Shown here piece by piece: positions 46,111 to 55,166 of a stretch of DNA of 64,000 bases. The position numbers were made by a program, and so were the translations under genes. The notes beneath the pieces are model-generated. The model was given only the letters and a program-made list of their open reading frames with translations, was not told the DNA's origin and did not search any database. How positions within the stretch are numbered: the stretch's first letter is position 1; every line of letters begins with the position of its first letter. Location: assembly GCF_030551755.1 (NCBI RefSeq), contig NZ_JAUPEC010000028.1:1-64000 (forward strand), written 5' to 3'. Origin of the DNA: Pseudocolwellia sp. AS88 (GTDB lineage: Bacteria; Pseudomonadota; Gammaproteobacteria; Enterobacterales; Alteromonadaceae).

Positions 46111-47217
46111 TTACTTCTCAAAAGGAATAGAAATTAACACGGTTGCTCCGCCGTTTTCACTATTGGCAAGATTTACATCGAAGTCTCCATTAAACATAGC
46201 ATCTAATCGAGCTTTTGTATTCGACATACCTATACCAAAACCTTCATTTAATTTTTTATTTAAACCTTGCCCATCATCAATAACTTTTAACATAAGTCGG
46301 TCATGCACCTTTTGTGCTTGAATAATGATAGAACCACCCTCTTTACGTAATTCAATCGCATACTTAATCGCGTTTTCAACAAGAGGCTGCAATAACATGC
46401 TCGGCACTCTACATGCTAAAGCATTACTATTTATATCTAGCTCTACATGTAAACGGTCGCCAAATCTAACTTTTTCAATAGATAGATATAAATCGAGCAG
46501 CTCTAACTCTTTTTTTAGAGTCGTTTTACTTTTATCGTTTTTGTCTAATGAATAACGAAAGAAGTCACACAACTTATCAAGCATTTCGTTCGCTTTTTCG
46601 TTTTCATTTTTATATATAAGGGTAGAAATAGCATTCATGGTATTAAACATAAAATGAGGATTTAATTGATAACGCAACATTTCTAACTGAGCTTCTTTAG
46701 CCAGAGTTTGAGCTCTGAGTAACATCTCATGCTCTTTCTGTAATTTGGTGTTGTACAACATAATAAAAAAGATGGAAGTCCATACAAACATAGTAGTTAA
46801 CGAGAACAACAACCAGCCACCAAATTCCAGCATATTCCACGCTTCATTCCACTCTTGCTGATAAACAATCACTTTAAAGAAGCTCAACTTCATAACATTG
46901 AAAATCACCCCAAATGCTGAGGCAGATATAAAGCTATAAAACAAGGTCTGGTTAAGAGGGAGATGAACAATTTTACGTATAAGTAACCACTGTAAATACG
47001 ACAATAAAAAACCACTAAAGGTTTCTAATACTAAATTTAGAAGTTGTCTGACAAAGTCAAAATCGGGATGATCTAATTGTGGTCTAATAATCGCTAAAAA
47101 CACGATAATACTATATCCCAGCCAACCAGCTATTTGTAAGGTCCAAAATTGATGACTTTGTTTTGAGAAGGATTGCGTACCTAACTCTAATGTACTTTCT
47201 GTATGATTTGTTTCCAT
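46111..47217 (-). CDS. LytS/YehU-like sensor histidine kinase
   Basis: A 368-residue membrane kinase. Four hydrophobic helices (about 28-48, 65-90, 90-115, 130-155) form the sensor, with no large external domain. A coiled coil leads to the His_kinase domain with QLNPHFMFNTMNAISTLI (phospho-accepting His near 199), followed by the ATPase motifs LVENAIKYAI and GFGIGMSNTKARL. It is typical of kinases paired with LytTR regulators. The ATG has no strong ribosome site. Co-transcribed with the regulator 7 bases downstream. Confidence 0.92.
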   Translation of the reverse strand: METNHTESTLELGTQSFSKQSHQFWTLQIAGWLGYSIIVFLAIIRPQLDHPDFDFVRQLLNLVLETFSGFLLSYLQWLLIRKIVHLPLNQTLFYSFISASAFGVIFNVMKLSFFKVIVYQQEWNEAWNMLEFGGWLLFSLTTMFVWTSIFFIMLYNTKLQKEHEMLLRAQTLAKEAQLEMLRYQLNPHFMFNTMNAISTLIYKNENEKANEMLDKLCDFFRYSLDKNDKSKTTLKKELELLDLYLSIEKVRFGDRLHVELDINSNALACRVPSMLLQPLVENAIKYAIELRKEGGSIIIQAQKVHDRLMLKVIDDGQGLNKKLNEGFGIGMSNTKARLDAMFNGDFDVNLANSENGGATVLISIPFEK

Positions 47218-47369
47218 AACATCAATTAAACCATTTAATGAAAAGAATGTGTATACACATCAGTCGGTGACTCATCACCCAAAGAATAAATATATAGTAA
47301 AGTATGCGATAAAAAGCTTTATTTGCGACAACACGTGCAGATAGAGAGATGAATAATGCGTTATGATAA

Positions 47370-47813
47370 TCAATTCAATTGATTTGTCCGGTAAACTATA
47401 AAATGAGCCCCTACGCCATCTACATGAAATTCTTTACCAATAACCTTATAACCCGCTTTAACATAAAAACCTATCGCAGTTGCCCGAGCATTTGCCCATA
47501 CATAATCAGCACCTAAGTTAAACGCCATATTTTCCGCTTCACGTAAGAGTTTTAAACCTACACCTTGTCCTCGTACTTTTTCACAAGTTGCCATAGCTCT
47601 TATTTGATAGCCAATGCCACTATGTAGATCTTCACTTGATCGTTTATAAATAGAAACAATACCGCTTAAATCATTATTTATCATGCAACCTAAGTGGTAA
47701 GTGGAAATATCAGAATCACCAGGATAATTACACTGCTCTAAACTAAAATCAGGTCGAAGAATCTTTTTTCGTAAAGCTAGCGTATCACTAGCTTGGATTT
47801 TCTGAATTTTCAT
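47370..47813 (-). CDS. GNAT family N-acetyltransferase
   Basis: A 147-residue acetyltransferase. The RAMATCEKVRGQGVGLKLL stretch (about 72-90) is the acetyl-CoA-binding motif, with ATAIGFYVKAGYKVIG near 112-127 completing the fold. It resembles ElaA/PhnO-type small acetyltransferases; the substrate is unknown. AAGGAAGG precedes the ATG. It stands alone on the minus strand between the kinase and a membrane-protein gene. Confidence 0.86.
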   Translation of the reverse strand: MKIQKIQASDTLALRKKILRPDFSLEQCNYPGDSDISTYHLGCMINNDLSGIVSIYKRSSEDLHSGIGYQIRAMATCEKVRGQGVGLKLLREAENMAFNLGADYVWANARATAIGFYVKAGYKVIGKEFHVDGVGAHFIVYRTNQLN

Positions 47814-47906
47814 TAAACCTTCCTTGATGTGTAATGCCCTAATAAGCGACTAAATATAATGGTCTAAATAGGAACTAAACGTCCTTTTAGATTAGTGATA
47901 GATACA

Positions 47907-48407
47907 CTAATTTTTAGACCAGTATGAATAAAACGGGAGCATTACTGCATAGAAAAGCGCGGACGTAGTACCGAAGCTAATCGCATGTTCCCCAAGAAAA
48001 GGCTCGTTAAATGCCCAGTTAATACCGCCAACCGGATACAAGTTATATACGTAACTGTGAGATAAAATCAGAAACATGCAAATAACTAAATGTATTTTTG
48101 AAATACGAGTTAAAAATAATAATGGTTTTTTTACATCTATGAGCCAACGCTTTACAAATGATCCTTCTTCTTTATTTTTATCTTCTTTTTTACTAAGTTC
48201 TTCAGTTGACCTAACGATCTGAACTCCAATAAATATAATAAGTAACGGAAAAACGCAGAATAAAGCTAAGATAGTAAAAGGCTTAACAATTAAAAATAAT
48301 ATTTCAAAGTTAAATATTGATGCAAATGCGCCAAAGATAGATATAAGACCAAGAGCTGCACTAATATTAGCGCAAAAAGACCAGAATTTAGTTGTATTAA
48401 ACTTCAT
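47907..48407 (-). CDS. Membrane protein of unknown function
   Basis: A 166-residue protein, not recognised. Four hydrophobic segments are visible: about 9-33, 38-64, 103-122 and 143-160. A charged cytoplasmic-looking loop (STEELSKKEDKNKEEGS, about 70-86) divides the first and second pairs. AGGT precedes the ATG. The neighbours give no hint. Confidence 0.6.
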   Translation of the reverse strand: MKFNTTKFWSFCANISAALGLISIFGAFASIFNFEILFLIVKPFTILALFCVFPLLIIFIGVQIVRSTEELSKKEDKNKEEGSFVKRWLIDVKKPLLFLTRISKIHLVICMFLILSHSYVYNLYPVGGINWAFNEPFLGEHAISFGTTSALFYAVMLPFYSYWSKN

Positions 48408-48503
48408 AGAAACCTAATGCTTAAATAAGCGGAAATTTATAGTTGCCTATACTTTTTGAAGAACGAAAAAACAGCCAACTGTAATTTGATGTTCTTGTTA
48501 TAG

Positions 48504-49175
48504 CTAAACACGATCAAGCCAAGCAAGATCAAATAGTGTGGGTAAGCCATTAACTTGTATTTTACTTAAATGCGCAAAGTCCTCTTCTGGACAAAATATA
48601 AATTTAATATCGCTCCATTTAAAATCCATATCTTGATGATGACGCCACTCCCTTTCATGACTAGCATCGAAAGAGCTATTCATCACATTTATATATGGAT
48701 GTAACTCTTTAGGGACAAAATTATATACGCTACGATTATGTTCATTGCTATTAAATGATAATTTGCTTTTAAAGATATTACTTGGAATATTTATACAAGG
48801 AGCAGCTCCTTTGTTAAACAAAAACTCTCGGTCAAACGATAAACCATATTTTGCCCCAAACATATCTCTATGAGCCTTTAAACCAGAAAGCGTTGATTCT
48901 GTAAAACACACTGATTTATACTCCATTGTATAAGCAAGTTCACCCACTTCAGGATTAAAGTATTTGGCGTGAGCTGCGCTATACCAGCCTGTTTTTGATG
49001 CTAATAGTTTAGCTTTTTGGGATTGGCTATGTAAATCAAGTATGAGACTCATAATATGTTGAGCATCACTATCTGTTTTACCATCATTTTGTCTTATCAA
49101 ATGAGTAAGTAAAAAAGAACAGTCAGGGCTTTTTCGCGCAAGTTCTTGTGACTCTTCTGCATTAGTTTTTCCCAC
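48504..49175 (-). CDS. DUF2971-like protein
   Basis: A 223-residue soluble protein. The YSAAHAKYFNPE opening (about 66-77) and the HEREWRHHQ and FIFCPEEDF stretches (around 173-181 and 193-201) fit DUF2971 proteins, seen in many accessory regions, whose function is unknown. The start is GTG behind AAAGGATAGG. The family call is by pattern only. Confidence 0.6.
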   Translation of the reverse strand: MGKTNAEESQELARKSPDCSFLLTHLIRQNDGKTDSDAQHIMSLILDLHSQSQKAKLLASKTGWYSAAHAKYFNPEVGELAYTMEYKSVCFTESTLSGLKAHRDMFGAKYGLSFDREFLFNKGAAPCINIPSNIFKSKLSFNSNEHNRSVYNFVPKELHPYINVMNSSFDASHEREWRHHQDMDFKWSDIKFIFCPEEDFAHLSKIQVNGLPTLFDLAWLDRV

Positions 49176-49724
49176 AACCTATCCTTTAGCTATAACAATT
49201 TAATATGAGGACACCATCTGCCTTTCCACAAAGACCATCAATCCTCTTTAATTAACATCGACATTACTCGATTGTTATCGTTAGATCAATGACTTAAAAA
49301 AATTTAACACACCGTAAAATTACGTCTGAATAATTGTAATAACAAAAGAATAATTCGAATTAATTTTATTGATAGAAACTCAGCTTAAACTAAAAAATTT
49401 AAGTAAAAATGAATATAGTTAAAGTAGTTATCACTTTGTACTTGAGTTTATCTGACGACACTAATGATGAATCAGGCCATTTTCAGTATAAATCTAGTCG
49501 TTTCTTACGAGGAAACAGTGAATTAGAAGTGTTGGTATATCCAACTATTGTTGAGATAACAATGTCGATATACGGTGTCTTAGTGAAATTAGGTTAACTA
49601 ACTTGGTGAATCTAATAATAAGCGCACTATTTTTAGATGTTTTTCAATTAAAGTAACAATTTAATATTTAAGATTAAAATGCTACTTTAATGGTTACAAA
49701 GACATATAGTATCAGTCGTGAGCT
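49176..49724. other. 549-base gap with one doubtful small frame
   Basis: AT-rich sequence between two minus-strand genes. A 62-codon plus-strand frame (49409-49597) is open but has no good ribosome site and no recognisable motif; its second half (SSRFLRGNSELEVLVYPTIV) reads like a plausible protein fragment, so a decayed gene is possible. No terminator or repeat was seen. Confidence 0.3.
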
Positions 49725-50183
49725 TTACTGTTCGTGCTTAATTTTAAGACCTGATAAAAATGCTGATAAAACATCATCAGAACATTCTTTATAGTTTTTA
49801 TGATTAACGTTTCTGAAAAAGGCGCTTAACTCATATTTACTTAAAGTTATTTTACCTAATTCTAAAATAGCTAACACTTCATCAGCTTTTAAAGATAAGG
49901 CTATTTTAAGTTTATTAAATATAGCGTTATTGTTTAAGCTATCTTCTGCATCACGTTTAGGACCATCACTTGGACCACGTTGATCTTCAATTAAACCATT
50001 TAAAAAAGCGGCTAATTCAACATCTAATAATTCTTTATATGTAGGGTCATTTTTTTCAATAAAAATTTGAGTAAGTTGTTCTGCTGAAATCTGACATTGT
50101 CCAAGTTCAAAAATAGAACACACTTTATCATTGTTAAAATCAAAAATATTACACACACGTCGAAGAATTACATTATTTATCAT
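49725..50183 (-). CDS. DUF1456 family protein (YehS-like)
   Basis: A 152-residue protein built from two homologous halves: about 1-68 and 86-150, each with the pattern of a helix pair then F-FRNVNHKNYKECSDDVLSAFLSGL or its equivalent (IFIEKNDPTYKELLDVELAAFLNGL). This duplicated layout and the MINNVILRRVC start match DUF1456/YehS. Its function is unknown. The linker (RGPSDGPKRDAEDS) is charged. TAGGCAAC precedes the ATG. Confidence 0.82.
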   Translation of the reverse strand: MINNVILRRVCNIFDFNNDKVCSIFELGQCQISAEQLTQIFIEKNDPTYKELLDVELAAFLNGLIEDQRGPSDGPKRDAEDSLNNNAIFNKLKIALSLKADEVLAILELGKITLSKYELSAFFRNVNHKNYKECSDDVLSAFLSGLKIKHEQ

Positions 50184-50309
50184 TAAGTTGCCTAAAAGGT
50201 ATAAATTGCTTTGAAAGGTATTTTCAAAAGATTTATCTATTATAACTCAAGCGCTAAGAATTAGGCTTATAGATTTATTAAAAATTAACCTTTTAGGTAT
50301 ATTTTTAAG

Positions 50310-50894
50310 CTATGTCAAAAACTGGGTTTTAGATTGTCGAGATTTGATCACATTTTTCAGATTTAATGTAGCGTTTTCTTTTGAAGGTTTTAGCTCAATG
50401 CCTTCATGATTCAATAACCATAGTTTTCGCTCTATTCCGCCAGCATAACCCGTTAACGAACCATTAGAGCCTACAACTCTATGGCATGGCACTATGATAC
50501 TTATCGGGTTTCTACCATTTGCACCACCTACAGCTTGCGAACCTTTAGGTTTATTCACCATTTTTGCTATATCAAGATAACTCGCTGTTTCACCGAAAGG
50601 TATGGTTGATAAACACTGCCATACACTTTTCTGAAATTCTGTACCTTTAGGATCTAGCGGTACATTAAACTGACTCAACTCACCGTTAAAATATTGTTCT
50701 AGCTGCTGTTTACATACTTCCGTGATGTGATTCGGTTTAATTTCTGAGGTTTGATCACCGCAAAAAATTACATGAGCTAAACCTTTGTCTGTGGCTTTGC
50801 ATTCAATTAAACCTAACGGAGAGTTGAAATAATCAATATAACTTTCGCTTTTATTTTTACTGTTTTCATTGGCCGTACTTTTATTAGCGATCAT
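50310..50894 (-). CDS. ogt: Methylated-DNA-protein cysteine methyltransferase (Ogt/Ada-C type)
   Basis: It removes the methyl group from O6-methylguanine onto its own cysteine in a suicide reaction. The acceptor is C137 in IIVPCHRVVG; the FQKSVWQCLSTIPFG and SYLDIAK segments (87-111) and the QAVGGANGRNP turn are typical. From the ATG at 50894 (194 residues) it overlaps the ada-alkA stop as ATGA with GGAG 9 bases before, so translation is coupled. An earlier start in the raw frame is not supported. It forms an alkylation-repair operon with the upstream gene. Confidence 0.93.
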   Translation of the reverse strand: MIANKSTANENSKNKSESYIDYFNSPLGLIECKATDKGLAHVIFCGDQTSEIKPNHITEVCKQQLEQYFNGELSQFNVPLDPKGTEFQKSVWQCLSTIPFGETASYLDIAKMVNKPKGSQAVGGANGRNPISIIVPCHRVVGSNGSLTGYAGGIERKLWLLNHEGIELKPSKENATLNLKNVIKSRQSKTQFLT

Positions 50895-52390
50895 GATAAC
50901 TGGCTCCATAATTGAAACGTTAAATAACTGCGCCAAGGTGAAACTTGCTCTGGCGTGAAGTCGGTATTAAATTGATCTTTAAGTTGTTCTATGGCTTTTT
51001 TCACACCTAAATCACCACCTAAAAAAATGTCTGGATCACTTAAGCCTCTTAGTTGAGCATATTCAACTGTCCAAGGACCTATACCTTTTAGCTTGAGCCA
51101 TTCGGTAGGGTCGTTCGGTGCATTACTCGTTATATAATGTTCCGCTAAGTTTCTTAGTGTTTGTTTGCGGGAACCTGGCATTTTAAAAAAGTCTAACTCG
51201 CAATTAACAATAGCTTGAGGCGATGGAAATAAATAACGTTCTTGCTTTGGCTTAGTATCTTCAACATTAACGTTTTCAGTATTCGTGTATTGGATATTAT
51301 TCTCGACTTTAACACCTAAATTAATAACCAAAGTTTCAACTAAGTTTCGTGCTGCTGTCACTGAAATTTGTTGTCCGAGTATGGCTCTTATTCCCGCTTC
51401 ATACATATCCCAAATGCCAGGTAATCGAATTCCTGAATTAAGAGAGAATCCTTCAACAAAGCTTTGTTGTAGATCATGCTCTACAGACTGTATGTCTACG
51501 TCTAAATCTAAAATGCGTTTTATATTATTCACAATACTTTTTAAATGCTTTACGTCATTAAGTTCAATTTCAACATCAAATAAATGTTTGTCTTTATTAT
51601 GTGTTGCAGTAAAGCTACCAGTGGTGTTTAACCAATTAAAAGTACGGCCATAGCTGTTACTATCGCACCACTCTAAGCCTTTTATTGCTCTGGCTTCGAG
51701 TAACTTTTGCATATACGGCCAGTCGAATGGTGGGCGATAATATAATTTAAGCTTTAACTTATTAAGAGAATTCATCTTAGATTTCCGTAACGACGATGGT
51801 GTTAAATTTAGCTGCGATTGAAAGCAATCATTAAAACGTCTAATACTTGAAAAACCACTAGCTAAAGCGACTTCAGTAATCGATAATTTCGTTTGATGAA
51901 GTAACTGTTTAGCAAATAAACATTGTTGATAAAGTGCATATGCCTTGGGCGACATACCTAAATACTTATCGAAGAGTTTACGTAAATATCGATCACTTAT
52001 GCCTAACCTTTCTGCAAGTTCAGGTAATGAATTTTGCTGTAAAGCGCCTTCATCAATTAATCGAATAGCTCGATCAAGTGTTGCGTTTACACCTTTCCAT
52101 GCGGGCGAGTTTGGCGCACTGTCAGGTCGACAACGTAAACAAGGACGAAAACTTGCATTGGCGCATTCAACAGCGCTTGAAAAATATAAAACATTTTCTT
52201 CTTTAGGCGGACTAACTGGGCAAATGGTTCGACAATATATTCTAGTGGTTTTAACCGCTGTAAAAAATTTACCATCAAAACGCGGATCACGAGACAATCG
52301 TGCTTTTTGACAAACATTAGGGTCTAAAGGAGGTAATCCTAAAGCAGCTCCCCCAGAGGTATCTGAGTTTAAAACATCTGAATCTAACAT
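50891..52390 (-). CDS. Ada-AlkA fusion: methyl-sensing regulator and 3-methyladenine glycosylase
   Basis: A 499-residue fusion. The N-terminal Ada zinc domain has C53, C57, C84 and C87 with the C-x3-C-x26-C-x2-C spacing of E. coli Ada, C53 being the likely methyl-phosphotriester acceptor. An AraC-type helix-turn-helix domain (about 100-190) and an AlkA glycosylase (about 205-499) follow, with the helix-hairpin-helix LKGIGPWTVEYAQLRG and catalytic Asp in FLGGDLGV. It senses alkylation, activates repair genes and excises damaged bases. The ATG at 52390 has TTAGG upstream; a GTG two codons before is possible. Coupled to ogt. Confidence 0.94.
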   Translation of the reverse strand: MLDSDVLNSDTSGGAALGLPPLDPNVCQKARLSRDPRFDGKFFTAVKTTRIYCRTICPVSPPKEENVLYFSSAVECANASFRPCLRCRPDSAPNSPAWKGVNATLDRAIRLIDEGALQQNSLPELAERLGISDRYLRKLFDKYLGMSPKAYALYQQCLFAKQLLHQTKLSITEVALASGFSSIRRFNDCFQSQLNLTPSSLRKSKMNSLNKLKLKLYYRPPFDWPYMQKLLEARAIKGLEWCDSNSYGRTFNWLNTTGSFTATHNKDKHLFDVEIELNDVKHLKSIVNNIKRILDLDVDIQSVEHDLQQSFVEGFSLNSGIRLPGIWDMYEAGIRAILGQQISVTAARNLVETLVINLGVKVENNIQYTNTENVNVEDTKPKQERYLFPSPQAIVNCELDFFKMPGSRKQTLRNLAEHYITSNAPNDPTEWLKLKGIGPWTVEYAQLRGLSDPDIFLGGDLGVKKAIEQLKDQFNTDFTPEQVSPWRSYLTFQLWSQLS

Positions 52391-52396
52391 AAACAC

Positions 52397-52724
52397 CTAA
52401 CCGAATTTAACCGAACCATGCAACTGCAACAAACGACTGAGGCACATCATAACGTGTTTTTTGGTATAAACTAGCCAGATTCGGAACTGAAACTAAAGAA
52501 ACTCCTTTTACAAACAACATATCTACGTTCCCCTCATTATTTACCTTCACGCACTTGCTCATTTAAACAACAATACAGATTAGACCAGCTTATTTTCAGA
52601 CTAAAACACCAAAAACTATTTTCAAAGCAGTTTTTTATCCTGAAAAACTCATAAATACCCACATTAATTATTACTGATGTCATCTATGATTGCTTTTTTA
52701 ACTAAGAAATAAGTAGAGGTACAA
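52397..52724 (+). other. 328-base gap upstream of dadA
   Basis: It carries the divergent promoters of ada-alkA and dadA. A T/A-rich part (52600-52660) has TTTTCAG, ATTTTCAA and CCTGAAAA elements that could be Lrp-family sites, as dad operons are usually Lrp/DadR controlled, but nothing decisive. No frame or terminator seen. Confidence 0.3.
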
Positions 52725-53984
52725 ATGAAAGTTTTAGTCTTAGGCTCTGGAGTTATAGGAGTCACCAGTGCTTGGTATTTAGCTAAGTCTGGCCATGATG
52801 TCACTGTTGTTGACAGACAACCTAGCGTTGCTAACGAAACAAGCTTCGCCAATGCAGGTCAAATATCTCCTGGTTATTCTGCACCTTGGGCAGCTCCGGG
52901 TATTCCAGCCAAAGCTATAAAATGGTTGATGCAAGAGTTAGCACCTTTAAAAATTAGCACACGAGATTTAGATATGGAAACCTTGCTATGGATGACCAAA
53001 ATGGTTGCCAACTGTAATAGCAAAGATTATCACATCAATAAATCACGAATGATGAGAGTGGCTGAATATAGTCGTAATTGTTTACGTGATCTTCGTAGTG
53101 AAATTAATATTGAATACGAGCACAGAACACAAGGTACTCTACAATTGTTCCGTACTGAAAGCCAAGTTAAAAGCTCTAAAAAAGACATTCAAGTGTTAAA
53201 CGAATGTGGTGTTGATCATCAAATACTAACACCTGATGAATGCTTAGCTTATGAACCAGCATTAAAACACACAATCAATAAAGTGGTTGGCGGTATTCGT
53301 TTACCAAATGATGAAACAGGCAACTGCCATATGTTTGTGACTGAATTAGCAAAAGAGTGTGAAAAGTTGGGTGTTAAATTTGTTATGAATACCGACATCA
53401 AGAAGTTAAATAAACAAGGCGATGAAATAACCAGTGTTACAACAGATAAAGGTGAGTTCACCGCTGACGCTTATTTAATGGCGCTGGGCTCTTACTCTAC
53501 TCACATGCTTGCAGATATTGGTATCAAAGTACCTGTTTATCCTGTTAAAGGTTATTCATTAACTATACCTATTGAAGATTACTCTGCCGCTCCTGAATCA
53601 ACAATCATGGATGAAACCTACAAGGTTGCAATTACCCGTTTAGGCGACCAAATACGTGTTGGTGGAACAGCTGAAATAACATCTTATAACTTAGCGCTAA
53701 CTGAAAAACGTCGTAAGAATATTGAATTTTCAGTGGCTGATTTATTTCCTCATGCTGCTGATTTAGCCAAAGCTGATTTCTGGACAGGTTTAAGACCAAT
53801 GACACCTGACGGTACACCTATTTTAGGTAAAACCAATATCGATAATTTATTCTTGAACACAGGTCATGGAACTTTAGGTTGGACGATGTCTTTAGGCTCG
53901 GCGAAATTTATTAGCGACATAATTAGTTGTAAGCCGCCAGACATTGATGACTCTGGCTTATCAATCGCGCGTTACGCACATTAG
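52725..53984 (+). CDS. dadA: D-amino acid dehydrogenase small subunit
   Basis: It oxidises D-alanine (and other D-amino acids) to the keto acid at the inner membrane, passing electrons to the quinone pool. The 419-residue FAD protein begins with the dinucleotide motif VLGSGVIGVTSAWYLAKSGH, has ANAGQISPGYSAPWAAPG (about 42-59) and the C-terminal TGLRPMTPDGTPILG and GHGTLGWTMSLGS of DadA. AGAGG precedes the ATG. With the next gene it breaks down L-alanine via D-alanine to pyruvate. Confidence 0.95.
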   Translation: MKVLVLGSGVIGVTSAWYLAKSGHDVTVVDRQPSVANETSFANAGQISPGYSAPWAAPGIPAKAIKWLMQELAPLKISTRDLDMETLLWMTKMVANCNSKDYHINKSRMMRVAEYSRNCLRDLRSEINIEYEHRTQGTLQLFRTESQVKSSKKDIQVLNECGVDHQILTPDECLAYEPALKHTINKVVGGIRLPNDETGNCHMFVTELAKECEKLGVKFVMNTDIKKLNKQGDEITSVTTDKGEFTADAYLMALGSYSTHMLADIGIKVPVYPVKGYSLTIPIEDYSAAPESTIMDETYKVAITRLGDQIRVGGTAEITSYNLALTEKRRKNIEFSVADLFPHAADLAKADFWTGLRPMTPDGTPILGKTNIDNLFLNTGHGTLGWTMSLGSAKFISDIISCKPPDIDDSGLSIARYAH

Positions 53985-53994
53985 GAGGTGACAT

Positions 53995-55074
53995 ATGGCT
54001 AGATCAGCAACTGCAGTTATTAAATTAAATGCAATTAAACAGAACTATTTATATGCAAAGTCACTTGCTAGAAACACTAAAGCCATTGCCACAGTTAAAG
54101 CGAATGCTTACGGGCATGGTGCTGTAGAAGTGGCTAAAGCATTAGCAGATGTCGCTGATGCTTTTGGTGTAGCATGTATTGAAGAAGCAAAAGAGTTACG
54201 CGATTCAGGTATTACACAACCTATTTTATTGTTAGAAGGTTTCTTCACCGCTGATGAATTAGAGTACATTAGCGAGAATAATTTATGGTGTGTTATACAT
54301 TCACAGTATCAACTAGAGGAATTAAAAAAAGCAAAATTAAGTCAGCCCATTCATATTTGGTTAAAAATGGATTCAGGCATGCATCGTTTAGGTTTTTTAC
54401 CTGAAGAATATTTTGATGTGTGGCATAAACTAAACCAGTTAAGCCAAGTAGAACAGATTGTTCATATGAGTCACTTCTCATCTTCAGATGATGTAACTTC
54501 AATAGAAACCCAGCAACAAACAGAGTTGTTTATAGACACGCTTGGAGATTTACCTGGAGAAATTAGTTTAGCCAACTCTTCAGCTATTTTAAATAATGCC
54601 GTATCTCGACATCAATGGATCCGCCCTGGAATTATGCTCTACGGTGCTTCACCTATTGATAGTGAATTTGTTGGCAAGTCTCTTCGGCCTGCCATGATGT
54701 TTAAAGCCAAAGTGATATCTCAACGCACTGTTAATCCAGGTGAAACAGTTGGCTATAACTGCCTATGGAAAGCTGAAAAAACCACTCAAATCGGCACCGT
54801 TTCAATTGGCTATGCTGATGGGTACCCTAGACATGCAGCTAACGGTACGCCTGTTTATATAAATGGCAAGCAGAGTAAAATATTAGGTCGAGTATCTATG
54901 GATATGCTGATGGTGGATTTGTCGATGTTTGAAGGTCAGAACTGTATTGGCTTTGATGTTGAACTTTGGGGAGATAATATTTTAGCAAATAAAGTCGCTA
55001 AATATTCTGAAACCATTGCCTATGCTTTGTTTTGTGGATTAACACGGCGAGTAAGTAAGCAGTATATTAGGTAA
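53995..55074 (+). CDS. dadX: Alanine racemase, catabolic type
   Basis: It interconverts L- and D-alanine with PLP. The 359-residue protein has the PLP lysine K35 in TVKANAYGHG, HMSHFSSSDD (157-166), and the catalytic Tyr 254 in TVGYN near IGYADGYPRH. The excellent site GGAGGTGA lies 10 bases after the dadA stop, so the genes are one operon; the position marks it as the catabolic DadX rather than the cell-wall Alr. It ends at a terminator shared with avtA. Confidence 0.94.
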   Translation: MARSATAVIKLNAIKQNYLYAKSLARNTKAIATVKANAYGHGAVEVAKALADVADAFGVACIEEAKELRDSGITQPILLLEGFFTADELEYISENNLWCVIHSQYQLEELKKAKLSQPIHIWLKMDSGMHRLGFLPEEYFDVWHKLNQLSQVEQIVHMSHFSSSDDVTSIETQQQTELFIDTLGDLPGEISLANSSAILNNAVSRHQWIRPGIMLYGASPIDSEFVGKSLRPAMMFKAKVISQRTVNPGETVGYNCLWKAEKTTQIGTVSIGYADGYPRHAANGTPVYINGKQSKILGRVSMDMLMVDLSMFEGQNCIGFDVELWGDNILANKVAKYSETIAYALFCGLTRRVSKQYIR

Positions 55075-55128
55075 GTTTACATGATTTATAGGATGTTTAA
55101 ATCACTCTAAAATCTAATGAACAATTAA

Positions 55129-55157
55129 CAGCACCAAAGTATCTTCGGTGCTGTTTT
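55129..55157. terminator. Bidirectional terminator between dadX and avtA
   Basis: CAGCACC/GGTGCTG with inner AAG/CTT around TAT (one mismatch), followed by TTTT on the plus strand and a shorter T-rich run on the minus strand. Confidence 0.78.
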
Positions 55158-55166
55158 AAATCTCAA

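Noticed and set aside
49409-49597. 62-codon plus-strand frame
   Set aside because: No ribosome site or family motif. It could be a gene fragment, so it is mentioned in the gap entry but not called a gene.
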